From Emticicia sp037153985 (lineage in GTDB: Bacteria; Bacteroidota; Bacteroidia; Cytophagales; Spirosomataceae), in assembly GCF_037153985.1 (NCBI RefSeq), contig NZ_JBBAYI010000016.1, positions 1 to 64,000 of the forward strand: DNA of 64,000 nucleotides. The letters are read 5' to 3'. The notes under the pieces are model-generated. The model was not told the origin of the DNA and searched no databases. It was given only the letters and a program-made list of their open reading frames with translations. Both the position numbers and the translations under genes were made by a program. Positions within the stretch are counted from its first letter, which is position 1. Each line of letters begins with the position of its first letter. Below are positions 9,389-18,004 of this stretch, in pieces.

Positions 9389-9424
9389 CGGTTTGCTTGC
9401 ATAAATACTTATGAAAGCAAACCG
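9389..9424 (-). terminator. Intrinsic terminator for the leftward small gene
   Basis: Arms CGGTTTGCTT and AAGCAAACCG pair perfectly. On the minus strand the hairpin is followed by six T residues, so it terminates leftward transcription from the permease/small-gene unit. It may also stop rightward transcripts less efficiently. Confidence 0.65.
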
Positions 9425-9470
9425 AAAATCAGACACAATAAATTACTAACGTAAAGGTATTGTCATAAGC

Positions 9471-9761
9471 TTATAAAGCTACTAAGGTCCTTTGCAGAGA
9501 TAAATCTGCTTTTTTTACGAAAGTAATAGGTACAAACTCTTCAGTTGGAGAACCGATGTAGTAGAGTGTCCAGTCTTGGTCATACCTCGACAACATGTTT
9601 CTGATACATTCTGCGCGGTCAACCGTCGGGAACTCGCACTCATCCCAATAGAATAGCTCAACACGATAATGGAGCTGTTGCTTTAATCCATTAATGGTAA
9701 CCTCGATTTCGATTTCCTGCTTTCCTGGAAGCGAAGGAATCGGGATAGCTATATGTGCCAT
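9471..9761 (-). CDS. Conserved-looking small protein of unknown function
   Basis: A 96-residue acidic, soluble protein with no signal peptide. It opens with MAHIAIPIPSLPGKQEIEIEV, cut here to its first residues, and continues with alternating charged and hydrophobic strands, a pattern suggesting a small beta-rich fold. I do not recognise the family. It lies 71 bp downstream of the large FtsX-type permease on the same strand and is followed by a good terminator, so it may be cotranscribed with the permease or expressed from its own promoter. Coding is supported by the start, the terminator and good codon usage. Confidence 0.6.
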   Translation of the reverse strand: MAHIAIPIPSLPGKQEIEIEVTINGLKQQLHYRVELFYWDECEFPTVDRAECIRNMLSRYDQDWTLYYIGSPTEEFVPITFVKKADLSLQRTLVAL

Positions 9762-9832
9762 AGTAAATTATTAATAAAAAAAGAGATAGCCAAGAGGCGG
9801 TTAGTTCCCTACCTCCTGACGGTCTCCTGCTG

Positions 9833-12190
9833 CTAGTCGCTTTTAAGAGATTTTATAGGATTCATTAACGCTGCTTTTATAGACTGGTAGCTAACCGTTA
9901 ACAAGGCAATGACAGCCGCCATAACACCTGCAATCAGGAAGACCCACCATTCAATTTCGATACGATAGGCGTATTTTTTTAGCCAGTTATTCATTAAATA
10001 CCAAGCTAATGGGAAGGCAATCAGGGCAGAAACCAACACCAGTTTCAGGAAATCTTTCGATAACATGGTGATAATGCTTACTACGCTGGCTCCCAGTACT
10101 TTTCTTACACCAATTTCTTTGGTACGTTGTTCGGCGGTAAACATGGCCAGACCGAATAAGCCCAGACACGAAATAAAAATAGCCAGAAAAGCAAAGTAAT
10201 TGGCTAGTTTACTCACTACGTTTTCGCCTTTATACTGGTCAGCAAACTCTAAATCGGTAAATCGGTAGCCAAAAGGGAAACTCGGATTAAACTTTTTAGC
10301 GGCTTTTTCCATACTGGCCACAGCTTCACGTGATTGGCCCGGTTGTGTACGAACAATTATCTGCCCCCAGTTGTCTTGCCCGCGTTGAAAATTGAGAATA
10401 AGCGGTGGAATGTTCTCGTGTAAAGAGTTAATATGGAAGTTTTTAACCACACCAATAATAGTTCCCTTATTGCCCCACATGGTCATTTCTTTCCCGACCG
10501 GATTCTTCATGCCCATTTTCTTAGCCGCTTCTTCATTAATAATGTAATTAGAAGTATCAGTGCTGAAAGTTGGCGAAAAATCTCGACCATCTTTCAACTG
10601 AATACCCATCGTCGATAAATAATCATAAGAAACCGGATTCTGCGAGAATAGGATAATCTTGGTAGTGTCTTTGCCTGGCCACGTTACACCTTGGGTTGAG
10701 TTACCTACTTGCAGTGGGTCGGCCATTGAGCAGGTAACAGATTTAATGCCCGGCATGGTTAACAACTCTTGCTTGAAAGATTTATATTTTGATGCAAGGT
10801 CACCTTCTATGGGCATATATAAGAGGTTTTCGCGGTCGAAACCCAGATTTTTACTTTGAATGTAATCAATCTGGCGGTACACCACTATCATACCCACAAT
10901 GAGCATAATAGATAACCCAAACTGAAATACAACCAGCCCTTTACGGAAAAGCGTGGCACTTGGTTTAAATTTCAAGGCTCCTTTTAATACAACTACGGGG
11001 CGCAAAGACGACATAAACAAAGCCGGATAACTACCCGAAACCAGACCTGTAACAATAGTTAAGCCTAACAGAATGAGCAGGAAGGTCGGGTTGGTGAAAT
11101 CGAGACTTAAATGTTTGTCAGTTAAAGTATTAAATGTTGGCAATATGATAAATACAATCATAATGGCAAATACCAAACCTAAGAAAGCAATAATGAGCGA
11201 TTCGCCCAGAAACTGGCTTATTAAAGAGAATTTAACAGCACCTACTACTTTGCGGACTCCTACTTCTTTGGCTCTTTTAATAGAACGTGCCGTAGCCAGA
11301 TTCATGAAGTTAATGCACGCAATTACCAGAATAAAAATGGCAATGACAGAAAACATTTTTACGTAATCGATTCGGCCGCCATCTTGCACGCCAGCTTTAT
11401 AATTTGAATACAAATAGGCGTCTTCGTAGGGTTGTAAGAAAAGCTCTACATTGCTGTTTGGGTTTTTAGTTTTAATGTAGCCTTTTATTTTTTTCTGAAC
11501 TTTATCAATAGAAGCATTTTTATTGAGCATTACGTAGCATCTTGGGCCGTTGTTGCCCCATTGTTTTGCCCAATCGTTATTTTTTAACCATTGTTCGTAA
11601 CTCATTAAAAAATCGAATTTCAACGACGACTGGTCTGGAATATCTTTCAGTATACCTGTTACCATTACATCGGCTTTGTTATCAATTCTGATAGTTTTGC
11701 CTAAGGCACTTTGGTTCGGAAAATACTTGGTGGCTAGTTTTTTAGATATAACTACACCGTCGGGGCGTTTAAGAGCCGTGCGAGCATCGCCTTCGGCCAG
11801 CTCGAAACTAAACATATTCAGGAAATCGCCATCAACCATGCGGCCTTTTTCCTTTTCAAAAATATTACCTACCGTAAAAACAGGCGTTTCTTGCCAGAGA
11901 ATCTGGCTTGCCATTTCAATTTCAGGAATATCTTTGGTAATGTGTTGTGATAAAATACCGGGTGTAGAAGCGTAGGTGAAGGTGTCGCCAGAATAAAACT
12001 GGTTTTCCATGACCCGATAAAGACGGCTTCCATTTTTGTGGAATTTATCTTTATTGAGTTCGTCTTGCAGCCAGAGCATAATTAACAGGCTGCAAGCCAT
12101 ACCGAGGGCTAAACCCAGAACGTTAATGAGGCTGAACGTCTTGTTTTTCCAAAGATTCCGCCATGCAATTTTTAAGTAGTTGCTTATCAT
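9833..12190 (-). CDS. MacB/FtsX-type ABC transporter permease
   Basis: A 785-residue protein when started at the Met of MISNYLKIAWRNLWKNK; the open frame extends 15 codons further but that segment is not family-like. It has an N-terminal helix, a large periplasmic MacB_PCD domain, an FtsX core (three helices, with RAKEVGVRKVVGA), a second periplasmic domain and a second FtsX core (EQRTKEIGVRKVLGAS). This duplicated arrangement is the common Bacteroidota permease. Such proteins move lipids, peptides or other envelope cargo with a separate ATPase, which is not encoded nearby. Its upstream region has unusual regulatory repeats (12231-12340). Confidence 0.88.
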   Translation of the reverse strand: MISNYLKIAWRNLWKNKTFSLINVLGLALGMACSLLIMLWLQDELNKDKFHKNGSRLYRVMENQFYSGDTFTYASTPGILSQHITKDIPEIEMASQILWQETPVFTVGNIFEKEKGRMVDGDFLNMFSFELAEGDARTALKRPDGVVISKKLATKYFPNQSALGKTIRIDNKADVMVTGILKDIPDQSSLKFDFLMSYEQWLKNNDWAKQWGNNGPRCYVMLNKNASIDKVQKKIKGYIKTKNPNSNVELFLQPYEDAYLYSNYKAGVQDGGRIDYVKMFSVIAIFILVIACINFMNLATARSIKRAKEVGVRKVVGAVKFSLISQFLGESLIIAFLGLVFAIMIVFIILPTFNTLTDKHLSLDFTNPTFLLILLGLTIVTGLVSGSYPALFMSSLRPVVVLKGALKFKPSATLFRKGLVVFQFGLSIMLIVGMIVVYRQIDYIQSKNLGFDRENLLYMPIEGDLASKYKSFKQELLTMPGIKSVTCSMADPLQVGNSTQGVTWPGKDTTKIILFSQNPVSYDYLSTMGIQLKDGRDFSPTFSTDTSNYIINEEAAKKMGMKNPVGKEMTMWGNKGTIIGVVKNFHINSLHENIPPLILNFQRGQDNWGQIIVRTQPGQSREAVASMEKAAKKFNPSFPFGYRFTDLEFADQYKGENVVSKLANYFAFLAIFISCLGLFGLAMFTAEQRTKEIGVRKVLGASVVSIITMLSKDFLKLVLVSALIAFPLAWYLMNNWLKKYAYRIEIEWWVFLIAGVMAAVIALLTVSYQSIKAALMNPIKSLKSD

Positions 12191-12230
12191 AATTTTGTAT
12201 AAGAAATAGGCCTTTTTCGATAATATAGTT

Positions 12231-12245
12231 AACAAACCTTATACC
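12231..12245 (-). promoter_or_regulatory. Putative sigma54 (-24/-12) promoter of the FtsX-type permease
   Basis: On the minus strand the sequence TTGGTATAAGGTTTGTT has the GG dinucleotide at 12245-12244, ten bases, then GT at 12233-12232 where the consensus has GC. This resembles the RpoN pattern TTGGCAnnnnnnTTGC. The start codon lies about 42 bp downstream. Upstream paired inverted repeats would fit an enhancer-binding regulator. Confidence 0.4.
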
Positions 12246-12301
12246 AAAAAATATAAGTCATTGATTATGAGGTGTTTGTGTAAATTGCTTGCGCTTGAAA
12301 A

Positions 12302-12317
12302 TGTCCGTTTTCGGACA
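12302..12317. promoter_or_regulatory. Inverted-repeat operator, copy 1
   Basis: TGTCCG and CGGACA are perfect inverted arms around TTTT. The site lies about 60 bp upstream of the sigma54-like promoter of the permease gene and 165 bp upstream of the oxyR-like start. A second, slightly degenerate copy is centred 21 bp away, close to two helical turns. Confidence 0.5.
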
Positions 12318-12320
12318 AGC

Positions 12321-12340
12321 CTTGTTCAATTCTGGACAAG
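12321..12340. promoter_or_regulatory. Inverted-repeat operator, copy 2
   Basis: CTTGTTC and GGACAAG form a near-perfect inverted repeat (one mismatch) around six bases. Read on the minus strand its left half is CTTGTCC, the same half-site as in copy 1. Two such sites on the same DNA face suggest cooperative binding of a dimeric regulator. Confidence 0.45.
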
Positions 12341-12453
12341 TGCTTGCGTTTGCCAGCTAGCAGTCAGGCTTATGCAGATGCTTCACGAGCCTCTCGGTAC
12401 GTACAAAAAATGGCCTTGTAGTATTTTATTTATTAAGCTCAATTGATGTTTCT

Positions 12454-12461
12454 TATATTTG
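12454..12461 (+). promoter_or_regulatory. Putative -7 promoter element of oxyR
   Basis: TATATTTG matches TAnnTTTG. It would give a transcript starting near 12468, only about 14 nt before the TTG start at 12482, so it supports that start codon and a short leader. Confidence 0.4.
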
Positions 12462-12481
12462 TATAGATAAAATCAAATACC

Positions 12482-13420
12482 TTGAACCTCCAGCAATTAG
12501 AATATATTGTAGCCGTTGATAAATACCGGCATTTTTTAAAAGCAGCAGATGCCTGCTTTGTAACGCAAGCTACGCTTAGCATGATGGTAAAGAAACTGGA
12601 GGAAGAACTGGAAGTAATTATTTTTGATAGAAGCAAACAACCTGTTGTGCCAACTGATACGGGTCGTAAAATAATAGAACAGGCACAGTTGATTCTGAAA
12701 GAAACGCGTATTCTGAAGGAAATAGCTAATACTATTAAGAATGAGGTTAAAGGGCATTTACGAATCGGAATTATACCAACTTTAGCCCCTTATCTGCTGC
12801 CTTTGTTCTTATATGATTTATTAAAGAAGTATCCTGAAGTAAAAATAAGAATCAGTGAGTTGAATACAGACCAGATAATTGACCAACTCAGTAATGATTT
12901 AATTGATGTGGGTATTCTGGCTACACCCGTAGGCGTAGACGGTATAAAAGAGTATCCTTTATTTTATGAGAAGTTACTGGCCTATGTGTCGGAGAGTGAA
13001 GAAAAACTCAACAGGAAATATATTCTTCCCGAAGATATTGATGTGAATCGCTTATGGTTACTTGAAGAAGGCCATTGTTTACGCTCACAGATGATGAATC
13101 TTTGTGAATTACGTAAGAAAAACACCGACTTAGGTAACCTTGAATATGAGGCAGGTAGTATTGAGTCTTTATTAAAAATTGTAGAAATCAACCACGGCAT
13201 TACAGTTATTCCAGAGTTGGCTGCTATCAATTTTGATGAAAAGAAAAAAAGCCAGATACGTGAATTTAAAGCACCTGTACCCGTGCGCGAAATAAGTTTG
13301 GTAACGTACAGGCACTTTGTTAAGACCAGATTACTTGAAGTGCTGCGGCAGGAAATAAAAGAGGCTGTGTCGGCATATATATCCGAAGAAACCAATGAAC
13401 AAGTTATAATAGATATATAA
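12482..13420 (+). CDS. oxyR: OxyR-type hydrogen peroxide sensor (LysR family)
   Basis: A 312-residue LysR regulator: winged helix-turn-helix at residues 1-60 and an effector domain at 90-300. Cys199 and Cys208 in GHCLRSQMMNLC match the E. coli OxyR peroxide-sensing disulfide pair in motif and in residue number, so this is a true OxyR and not just a LysR. It should activate catalase, peroxiredoxin or Dps genes after oxidation; none of these is in the window. The start is a TTG: an in-frame stop lies at 12464 and no ATG or GTG occurs between, so the alternative start is excluded. Convergent and abutting with the helicase gene. Confidence 0.92.
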   Translation: MNLQQLEYIVAVDKYRHFLKAADACFVTQATLSMMVKKLEEELEVIIFDRSKQPVVPTDTGRKIIEQAQLILKETRILKEIANTIKNEVKGHLRIGIIPTLAPYLLPLFLYDLLKKYPEVKIRISELNTDQIIDQLSNDLIDVGILATPVGVDGIKEYPLFYEKLLAYVSESEEKLNRKYILPEDIDVNRLWLLEEGHCLRSQMMNLCELRKKNTDLGNLEYEAGSIESLLKIVEINHGITVIPELAAINFDEKKKSQIREFKAPVPVREISLVTYRHFVKTRLLEVLRQEIKEAVSAYISEETNEQVIIDI

Positions 13421-13421
13421 A

Positions 13422-15323
13422 TCAGGACATATATTCCCACGCACTCTGATAAGCCCCTGTTTGTTCGGCAAAAGCAATAAAATCGGCATAAAAAGGAAAA
13501 GTAGCCAAAGTAGCACTGTCGCCAACAATAACCAGTTTTTTTCTGGCGCGGGTCATGGCTACATTCATCCGGCGGATGTCGGCCAGAAAACCAATGTTTC
13601 CTTCTTCGTTGCTTCGGGTCATGCTTATGTAAACGATGTCACGCTCTTGCCCTTGAAAGCTATCAATGGTATTAATGGCAATTTTAGAGGCATATTCTTC
13701 CAAATCAGGAGAATTGGCCAGTAAATCTTGAAGTATACGAATTTGCTCTTTATAAGGCGAAATAACCGCAATTGTCGGGAAATGCTTTACGTCATAATAT
13801 GGCTTTAACTGCCCAACAAGCAAATGGAGGTGTTTAAATAAAAAAGCTGCTTCTTCGGGGTTGGTTGTGCTGGTTCCTTCCAGTTTTTCGTCGAAACTAC
13901 ATCCGGCAGTATCAATAAATGCTACGGCTGAATCGTTGTCAAACAATAAGCGTTTTGCCACAGCTTCGTTGGCTTTTAGCCTGTTCTGGTAAAAAACCTG
14001 TGACGAGAAAGCCATAATTTGTTCGTGCATACGGTACTGTTCTTCTAATAGCACAACAGATTCGGGGTGTAGTTCAACGAGTTTTTCAAGTAAAGTAGTG
14101 TTAAGCCCTTGCCGCCCTGCCTCGTTCGATTTAACGGTAGGAGGGAGCTGGCAATGGTCTCCGGCAAGCACTACCTTCTGCGCTTTCAGCACAGGTATCC
14201 AGCAAGCAGGCTCAAGGGCTTGCCCAGCCTCATCAATAATAACTGTGTTGAAGCGTAACTTTGCAACGGTATAATTGTTTGAGCCTACCAGCGTAGCCGT
14301 AATTACCTGCGCTTTCGCTACCACATCATCAATAATATATTGCTCCGACTTCTCCACTTCTTTCATAATCTTATGTGCTTCATCAAACAGTAACTTACGT
14401 TGGTCGCGTTCGGCCTTACCAAAGTTACGTTTATATTTATGAGCCATATTTTTATATTCCTGCGCCTGTTTTCTGAGCTTTTTTATTTCTTTCATCAGGC
14501 TGTGTTCGGTCATTTTGCTGTCTAGCGTCAGGGCCATTAAGCGTTCGGTTACCTTAGCCGGATTTCCTACTCTTAACACATTCAGGCCTTGCTGGTGAAG
14601 TTTTTCGCTCAGTAAATCAACGGCCGTATTGCTAGGAGCTACTACCAATATTTGTTTACCTTCTTGCTGATATAACGCTTTTACCGCCTGTACTAATGTA
14701 GTGGTTTTGCCTGTGCCGGGTGGGCCATGCACAATAGCTAATTCGTTGGCTTGTACTATTTTTTTTACTGCCAATACCTGAGACGCATTCAAAGTCGGGA
14801 TGTTTATCGGGCTTGATTCATCCTGAAAAGTGGGCGATTCCTGACCCGTAAGTATACGAATTAACCTGTTTTCGCCTTTTTCATTCAATGCCGATGCCTG
14901 TTTGAGGGCCTCCTGCATTTCTTCATAACTATTGTCATCGAAAAGTACTTCTACACCTAGCTTCCCATCACGGCTCCAGTCGGGTAGCTCGTCGGTGCGT
15001 AGTGTTATCTTTAAACGATTGTTATATTGGTAAGAAATGGTTCCTTCTACACGGTCGTTTTTGGCATCATGATTACTAAAAAATACCGCAGGCATTCCGT
15101 TTCTTAGCTGATGGGCTATATCCTGATGCGTTGTGCGTTCAAGCTCTACTGTGAGATAATCTCCACGGCTTATTTCTGTTCCTCTGATGGCCACAGGATA
15201 CCAGCATAAACCATTGGCACGGCGTTCTGAAACTGAGGTTTGTTCGGTTAGTTTTTTGTATTGATTGTGGTCTTCTTCCCGCTCAATCTTTAGTAGGTCG
15301 AGTAACTTTCTGAAATAGTTCAT
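13422..15323 (-). CDS. SF1B helicase, Upf1/IGHMBP2 (SMUBP-2)-like
   Basis: A 633-residue superfamily 1 helicase. The N-terminal 150 residues form a beta-rich OB-like region, followed by Walker A GPPGTGKT (200-207), Walker B DEAGQ near residue 364, QYRMHE, and the C-terminal motifs DSFQGQERD and AMTRARKKL. The order and spacing are those of the Upf1-like 5'-3' DNA/RNA helicases found as AAA domain-containing proteins in Bacteroidota. It probably unwinds RNA or DNA in the cytosol; the biological role is not known. It is transcribed alone and its stop is one base from the oxyR stop. Confidence 0.9.
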   Translation of the reverse strand: MNYFRKLLDLLKIEREEDHNQYKKLTEQTSVSERRANGLCWYPVAIRGTEISRGDYLTVELERTTHQDIAHQLRNGMPAVFFSNHDAKNDRVEGTISYQYNNRLKITLRTDELPDWSRDGKLGVEVLFDDNSYEEMQEALKQASALNEKGENRLIRILTGQESPTFQDESSPINIPTLNASQVLAVKKIVQANELAIVHGPPGTGKTTTLVQAVKALYQQEGKQILVVAPSNTAVDLLSEKLHQQGLNVLRVGNPAKVTERLMALTLDSKMTEHSLMKEIKKLRKQAQEYKNMAHKYKRNFGKAERDQRKLLFDEAHKIMKEVEKSEQYIIDDVVAKAQVITATLVGSNNYTVAKLRFNTVIIDEAGQALEPACWIPVLKAQKVVLAGDHCQLPPTVKSNEAGRQGLNTTLLEKLVELHPESVVLLEEQYRMHEQIMAFSSQVFYQNRLKANEAVAKRLLFDNDSAVAFIDTAGCSFDEKLEGTSTTNPEEAAFLFKHLHLLVGQLKPYYDVKHFPTIAVISPYKEQIRILQDLLANSPDLEEYASKIAINTIDSFQGQERDIVYISMTRSNEEGNIGFLADIRRMNVAMTRARKKLVIVGDSATLATFPFYADFIAFAEQTGAYQSAWEYMS

Positions 15324-15379
15324 ACCACAAAGGTAATACTAAAAATACTTTTTAACCGAAAAGAAACAGGTTAGTAGGT

Positions 15380-17107
15380 TTACTTTATGTCTACTGCTTT
15401 ATAATGTAGCCGCCAGCCTTTATGGGTGTTGCTGTTATTAGTAACAAACCAAACCAGCACCCGATTATACCAACTTGTAATCACAGGCGGAATTTTAGGG
15501 CCGCTAAAAATGGCTAATATGGGGTAATTGGTGCCATCATCGGCAAAAATATATACTTGGTCAAACTGGGCTTCGGTATCAAACGCTTCAAAATTTATAT
15601 CAATTACCTTATCTTTAGGTACTTCAATCAGCCATTTGCAACTACACCTGTTGGCATAATTTTCTGGCCCGCTACCATCTTCAATATAGCCTTCTTCACC
15701 TCCGACAAGCACTTTGTCACGACAGTAAAGTGCGCTGGAGTCAATGGGTTGGGCTTCATAGTAGAGAAAAGCATTTTTGCCTTTAAATGGTCTGGTTAAA
15801 AAATGTACCTGAAAAGAGTCAGCCGTAAATACATAAGGCTGAGATAACTGTTGAGCAGTTAAAGTAGTATCTTTTCTTTGCTGATTCTGGAAAGTAGAAA
15901 CGGCAAAAGTATTTTTTAAGGGTAAGGGTTGGCTAAGTAATAATTTATAACTCGGAAAACGCCCTAAGGGGCTTACATGAAAAATAGCTTCTTTAGTAGC
16001 TGGTTGCCACAAAGGTAAATAGGCTTTAGACTGAACAAAACGGCTTGATGATTGTTTGGTTAAAATATAATTATTAAGTGCATAAACATTTACTAAGCCT
16101 GCACCCAATTTGCCATAATAGAGCGGATTGTAAGCATCAACGGGCTGTGCGGTATTTTTTAGTAGCCGGTCGAAGTCAGCAGCTTGTAAGTCAGGATAAG
16201 CAGCCATAAAAGAGGCAACAATGCCCCCAACAACAGGTGTAGCTGCCGATGTTGCAGACAAATAGTGGTTAAAATCGGTTTCGTAGGGGTAACACGTGGC
16301 AATAGAATCGGCTGGAGCAACAATATCTATAAACACACCATAGTTTGATACAAGCTCTTTTCTTCTGTTTTTATCAATACCCGCTACTGCAATAGCCCAC
16401 GGAAACGCCGCAGGCATAACGGGCGTATCGGCATAGAAATTACCTGCTGAAGCCACTACTACAACGCCTTGAGCCTGTGCTTTTTTCAGAATAGCTTCTT
16501 GAGTTACGTCAAACTTGCCTCCGCTCCAACAGGCAATAATTATATCAGCTTTTTGTTCCAATGCGTATTTTATACCCTCGTAGCCGTCGGTAATATAGTT
16601 ACTCTGACGAATGTCAGAGGAGGTTTTGATAGGAAGAATCTGAAAAGAAGTGGCTGTTTGGCAGAGCTTCTGGAGGGTTTGAGCCAGTATGCCCGCTACT
16701 TTGGTGCCATGTGAAAAACGTTGGATAGCATGTGGCGGTGGATTGACGTTATTATCGTTGTCTGAAAAATCCCAGCCTACGCTGTCATCAATTTTGCCGT
16801 TATTGTCATCATCCAGATTATTACCCGGAATTTCGCGAAGATTTTGATAATAATAAGATTTCAAGAATGGGTTTGTCAGGTCGAAAGCATCATCTACAAC
16901 GGCAATAATGATATTTTTTTTGGGTACGAGTTTTTGGAAATCGGGTTTTACACCAATTTCCTTCCAGAGCCAGTCGTTTTTATCTGCTTGAGCAAATATT
17001 AATGCAGGCAGATAAATCAGAACCTGTGCTAAAATGTAGGTTTTGACGAAGAAAGAGGACCTCACTGGTTTAATATTTATCCTGTATAATATAGTATTCA
17101 AACCCAC
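15380..17107 (-). CDS. Secreted S8 (subtilisin-like) serine protease with C-terminal CUB domain
   Basis: A 575-residue exported protease. The catalytic triad is visible: Asp72 in VVDDAF, His133 in SHGTKVAG and Ser287 in SATSAATP, with oxyanion Asn223 in ASAGN. Residues about 460-570 resemble a CUB domain (EDGSGPENYANR, FDTEAQFDQVYIF, GWRLHYK). The start is uncertain: ATG at 17107 overlaps the upstream gene by 38 bp, while a GTG at 17065 follows the upstream stop at 17070 by a few bases and keeps the signal peptide. It is coupled with the collar-domain gene. No T9SS C-terminal domain follows the CUB domain. Confidence 0.87.
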   Translation of the reverse strand: MGLNTILYRINIKPVRSSFFVKTYILAQVLIYLPALIFAQADKNDWLWKEIGVKPDFQKLVPKKNIIIAVVDDAFDLTNPFLKSYYYQNLREIPGNNLDDDNNGKIDDSVGWDFSDNDNNVNPPPHAIQRFSHGTKVAGILAQTLQKLCQTATSFQILPIKTSSDIRQSNYITDGYEGIKYALEQKADIIIACWSGGKFDVTQEAILKKAQAQGVVVVASAGNFYADTPVMPAAFPWAIAVAGIDKNRRKELVSNYGVFIDIVAPADSIATCYPYETDFNHYLSATSAATPVVGGIVASFMAAYPDLQAADFDRLLKNTAQPVDAYNPLYYGKLGAGLVNVYALNNYILTKQSSSRFVQSKAYLPLWQPATKEAIFHVSPLGRFPSYKLLLSQPLPLKNTFAVSTFQNQQRKDTTLTAQQLSQPYVFTADSFQVHFLTRPFKGKNAFLYYEAQPIDSSALYCRDKVLVGGEEGYIEDGSGPENYANRCSCKWLIEVPKDKVIDINFEAFDTEAQFDQVYIFADDGTNYPILAIFSGPKIPPVITSWYNRVLVWFVTNNSNTHKGWRLHYKAVDIK

Positions 17108-17852
17108 CTTTTTGTCCGAGGATATAATTGCTACTTAAACCTGGTCCTTGACCTCGATGTACAGGCACCCGTCCTCTTAAATCAGGTAAAGCAAAGGTTG
17201 ACAAACCATCGCCGCCGAATTCAGTACCTAGTAAGGCATAAAGCGGTGTATTTTGAGAGATAGATAGGAGCTGTCCGTCGCAGGCAGCCCAACCACGAGG
17301 AGCAAAATTAAAACTATACATAGATATTTCGCCTAGAAATGGCTCATATCCGTTTCTGGTTGGAAACCCGCCTTCCAAAGAAATACAAAAATTAATGACA
17401 AGATATGGCTGAAGGTTAGTAATATTGGTAGCCGGCTTAGGATTGGTATTTACCCAGTTGTTGCCGTCCCATGTCAGGAGTTGCCCCACGGCTGTACCCG
17501 CATTAAGCTTGATATTATTAGAAACAATACTAATAGGGGCTGTGGCCGAAAAAGACGTACTGGTGTCGAGTGGTTTCCAAGCAGTACCAGTCCAGAAATA
17601 AAAACCTTTGGGCTGATTTCCGCCTATGTTATAAACTAAAAGACCCTCAGTGGGGCTACTAACAGGGCTGGCAGACGATAAACTGGCCGTAAGTGTAATT
17701 TTAGGTACAACAATACCATTATCTGTCGAGGTAGCAGTAATATTAGGCTGGCTATTACCCGGAGTAATAGTAGTAGACTGGGCGTTGGCTTTAATAAACG
17801 AGGCATACAAAAGACTTATGCCAATACTCAATAGTTTATGAAAAATTTTCAT
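17070..17852 (-). CDS. Exported phage tail-collar domain protein, shortened at its C-terminus
   Basis: A 260-residue protein with a signal peptide (cut near residue 24), a middle part of the kind found in Bacteroidota adhesin-like proteins (LLVYNIGGNQPKGFYFWTGTAW), and a tail-collar domain near residues 168-255 (GEISMYSFNFAPRGWAACDG, then FGGDGLSTFALPDLRGRVPV). Family members usually continue for about 40 to 60 residues past LGQKGG, but this one ends at YYIIQDKY, just before or within the start of the protease gene. Neither other frame continues the domain. It may bind a surface ligand or be a relic. No other phage genes are present. Confidence 0.75.
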   Translation of the reverse strand: MKIFHKLLSIGISLLYASFIKANAQSTTITPGNSQPNITATSTDNGIVVPKITLTASLSSASPVSSPTEGLLVYNIGGNQPKGFYFWTGTAWKPLDTSTSFSATAPISIVSNNIKLNAGTAVGQLLTWDGNNWVNTNPKPATNITNLQPYLVINFCISLEGGFPTRNGYEPFLGEISMYSFNFAPRGWAACDGQLLSISQNTPLYALLGTEFGGDGLSTFALPDLRGRVPVHRGQGPGLSSNYILGQKGGFEYYIIQDKY

Positions 17853-17960
17853 GGTTTATATAAAACGGGGCTAAACATTGACCAAATTTCTGCATTTTGA
17901 TGCAAAAAACATATAAAAACAAAAGAAAATCAGGATACAATTTTATTGACTGGCTAAAAA

Positions 17961-17988
17961 CACAGATGCAGGAATGCCTGCATCTGTG
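17961..17988 (-). terminator. Intrinsic terminator of the NHL protein gene
   Basis: Arms CACAGATGCAGG and CCTGCATCTGTG are a perfect 12-bp stem with loop AATG. On the minus strand a run of five T residues follows. It lies just after the stop of the leftward gene at 18005. Confidence 0.75.
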
Positions 17989-18004
17989 AAAAGGTAAAAG
18001 ATAT

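Noticed and set aside
12261..12446. A 61-codon plus-strand frame in the permease/oxyR gap
   Set aside because: It overlaps the inverted-repeat operators and has no domain or ribosome site; the oxyR -7 box lies just after its end.
17070..17852. Tail-collar domain as a sign of a prophage
   Set aside because: No capsid, terminase, integrase or lysis gene is nearby. Exported collar proteins occur widely in Bacteroidota and the signal peptide fits that class.
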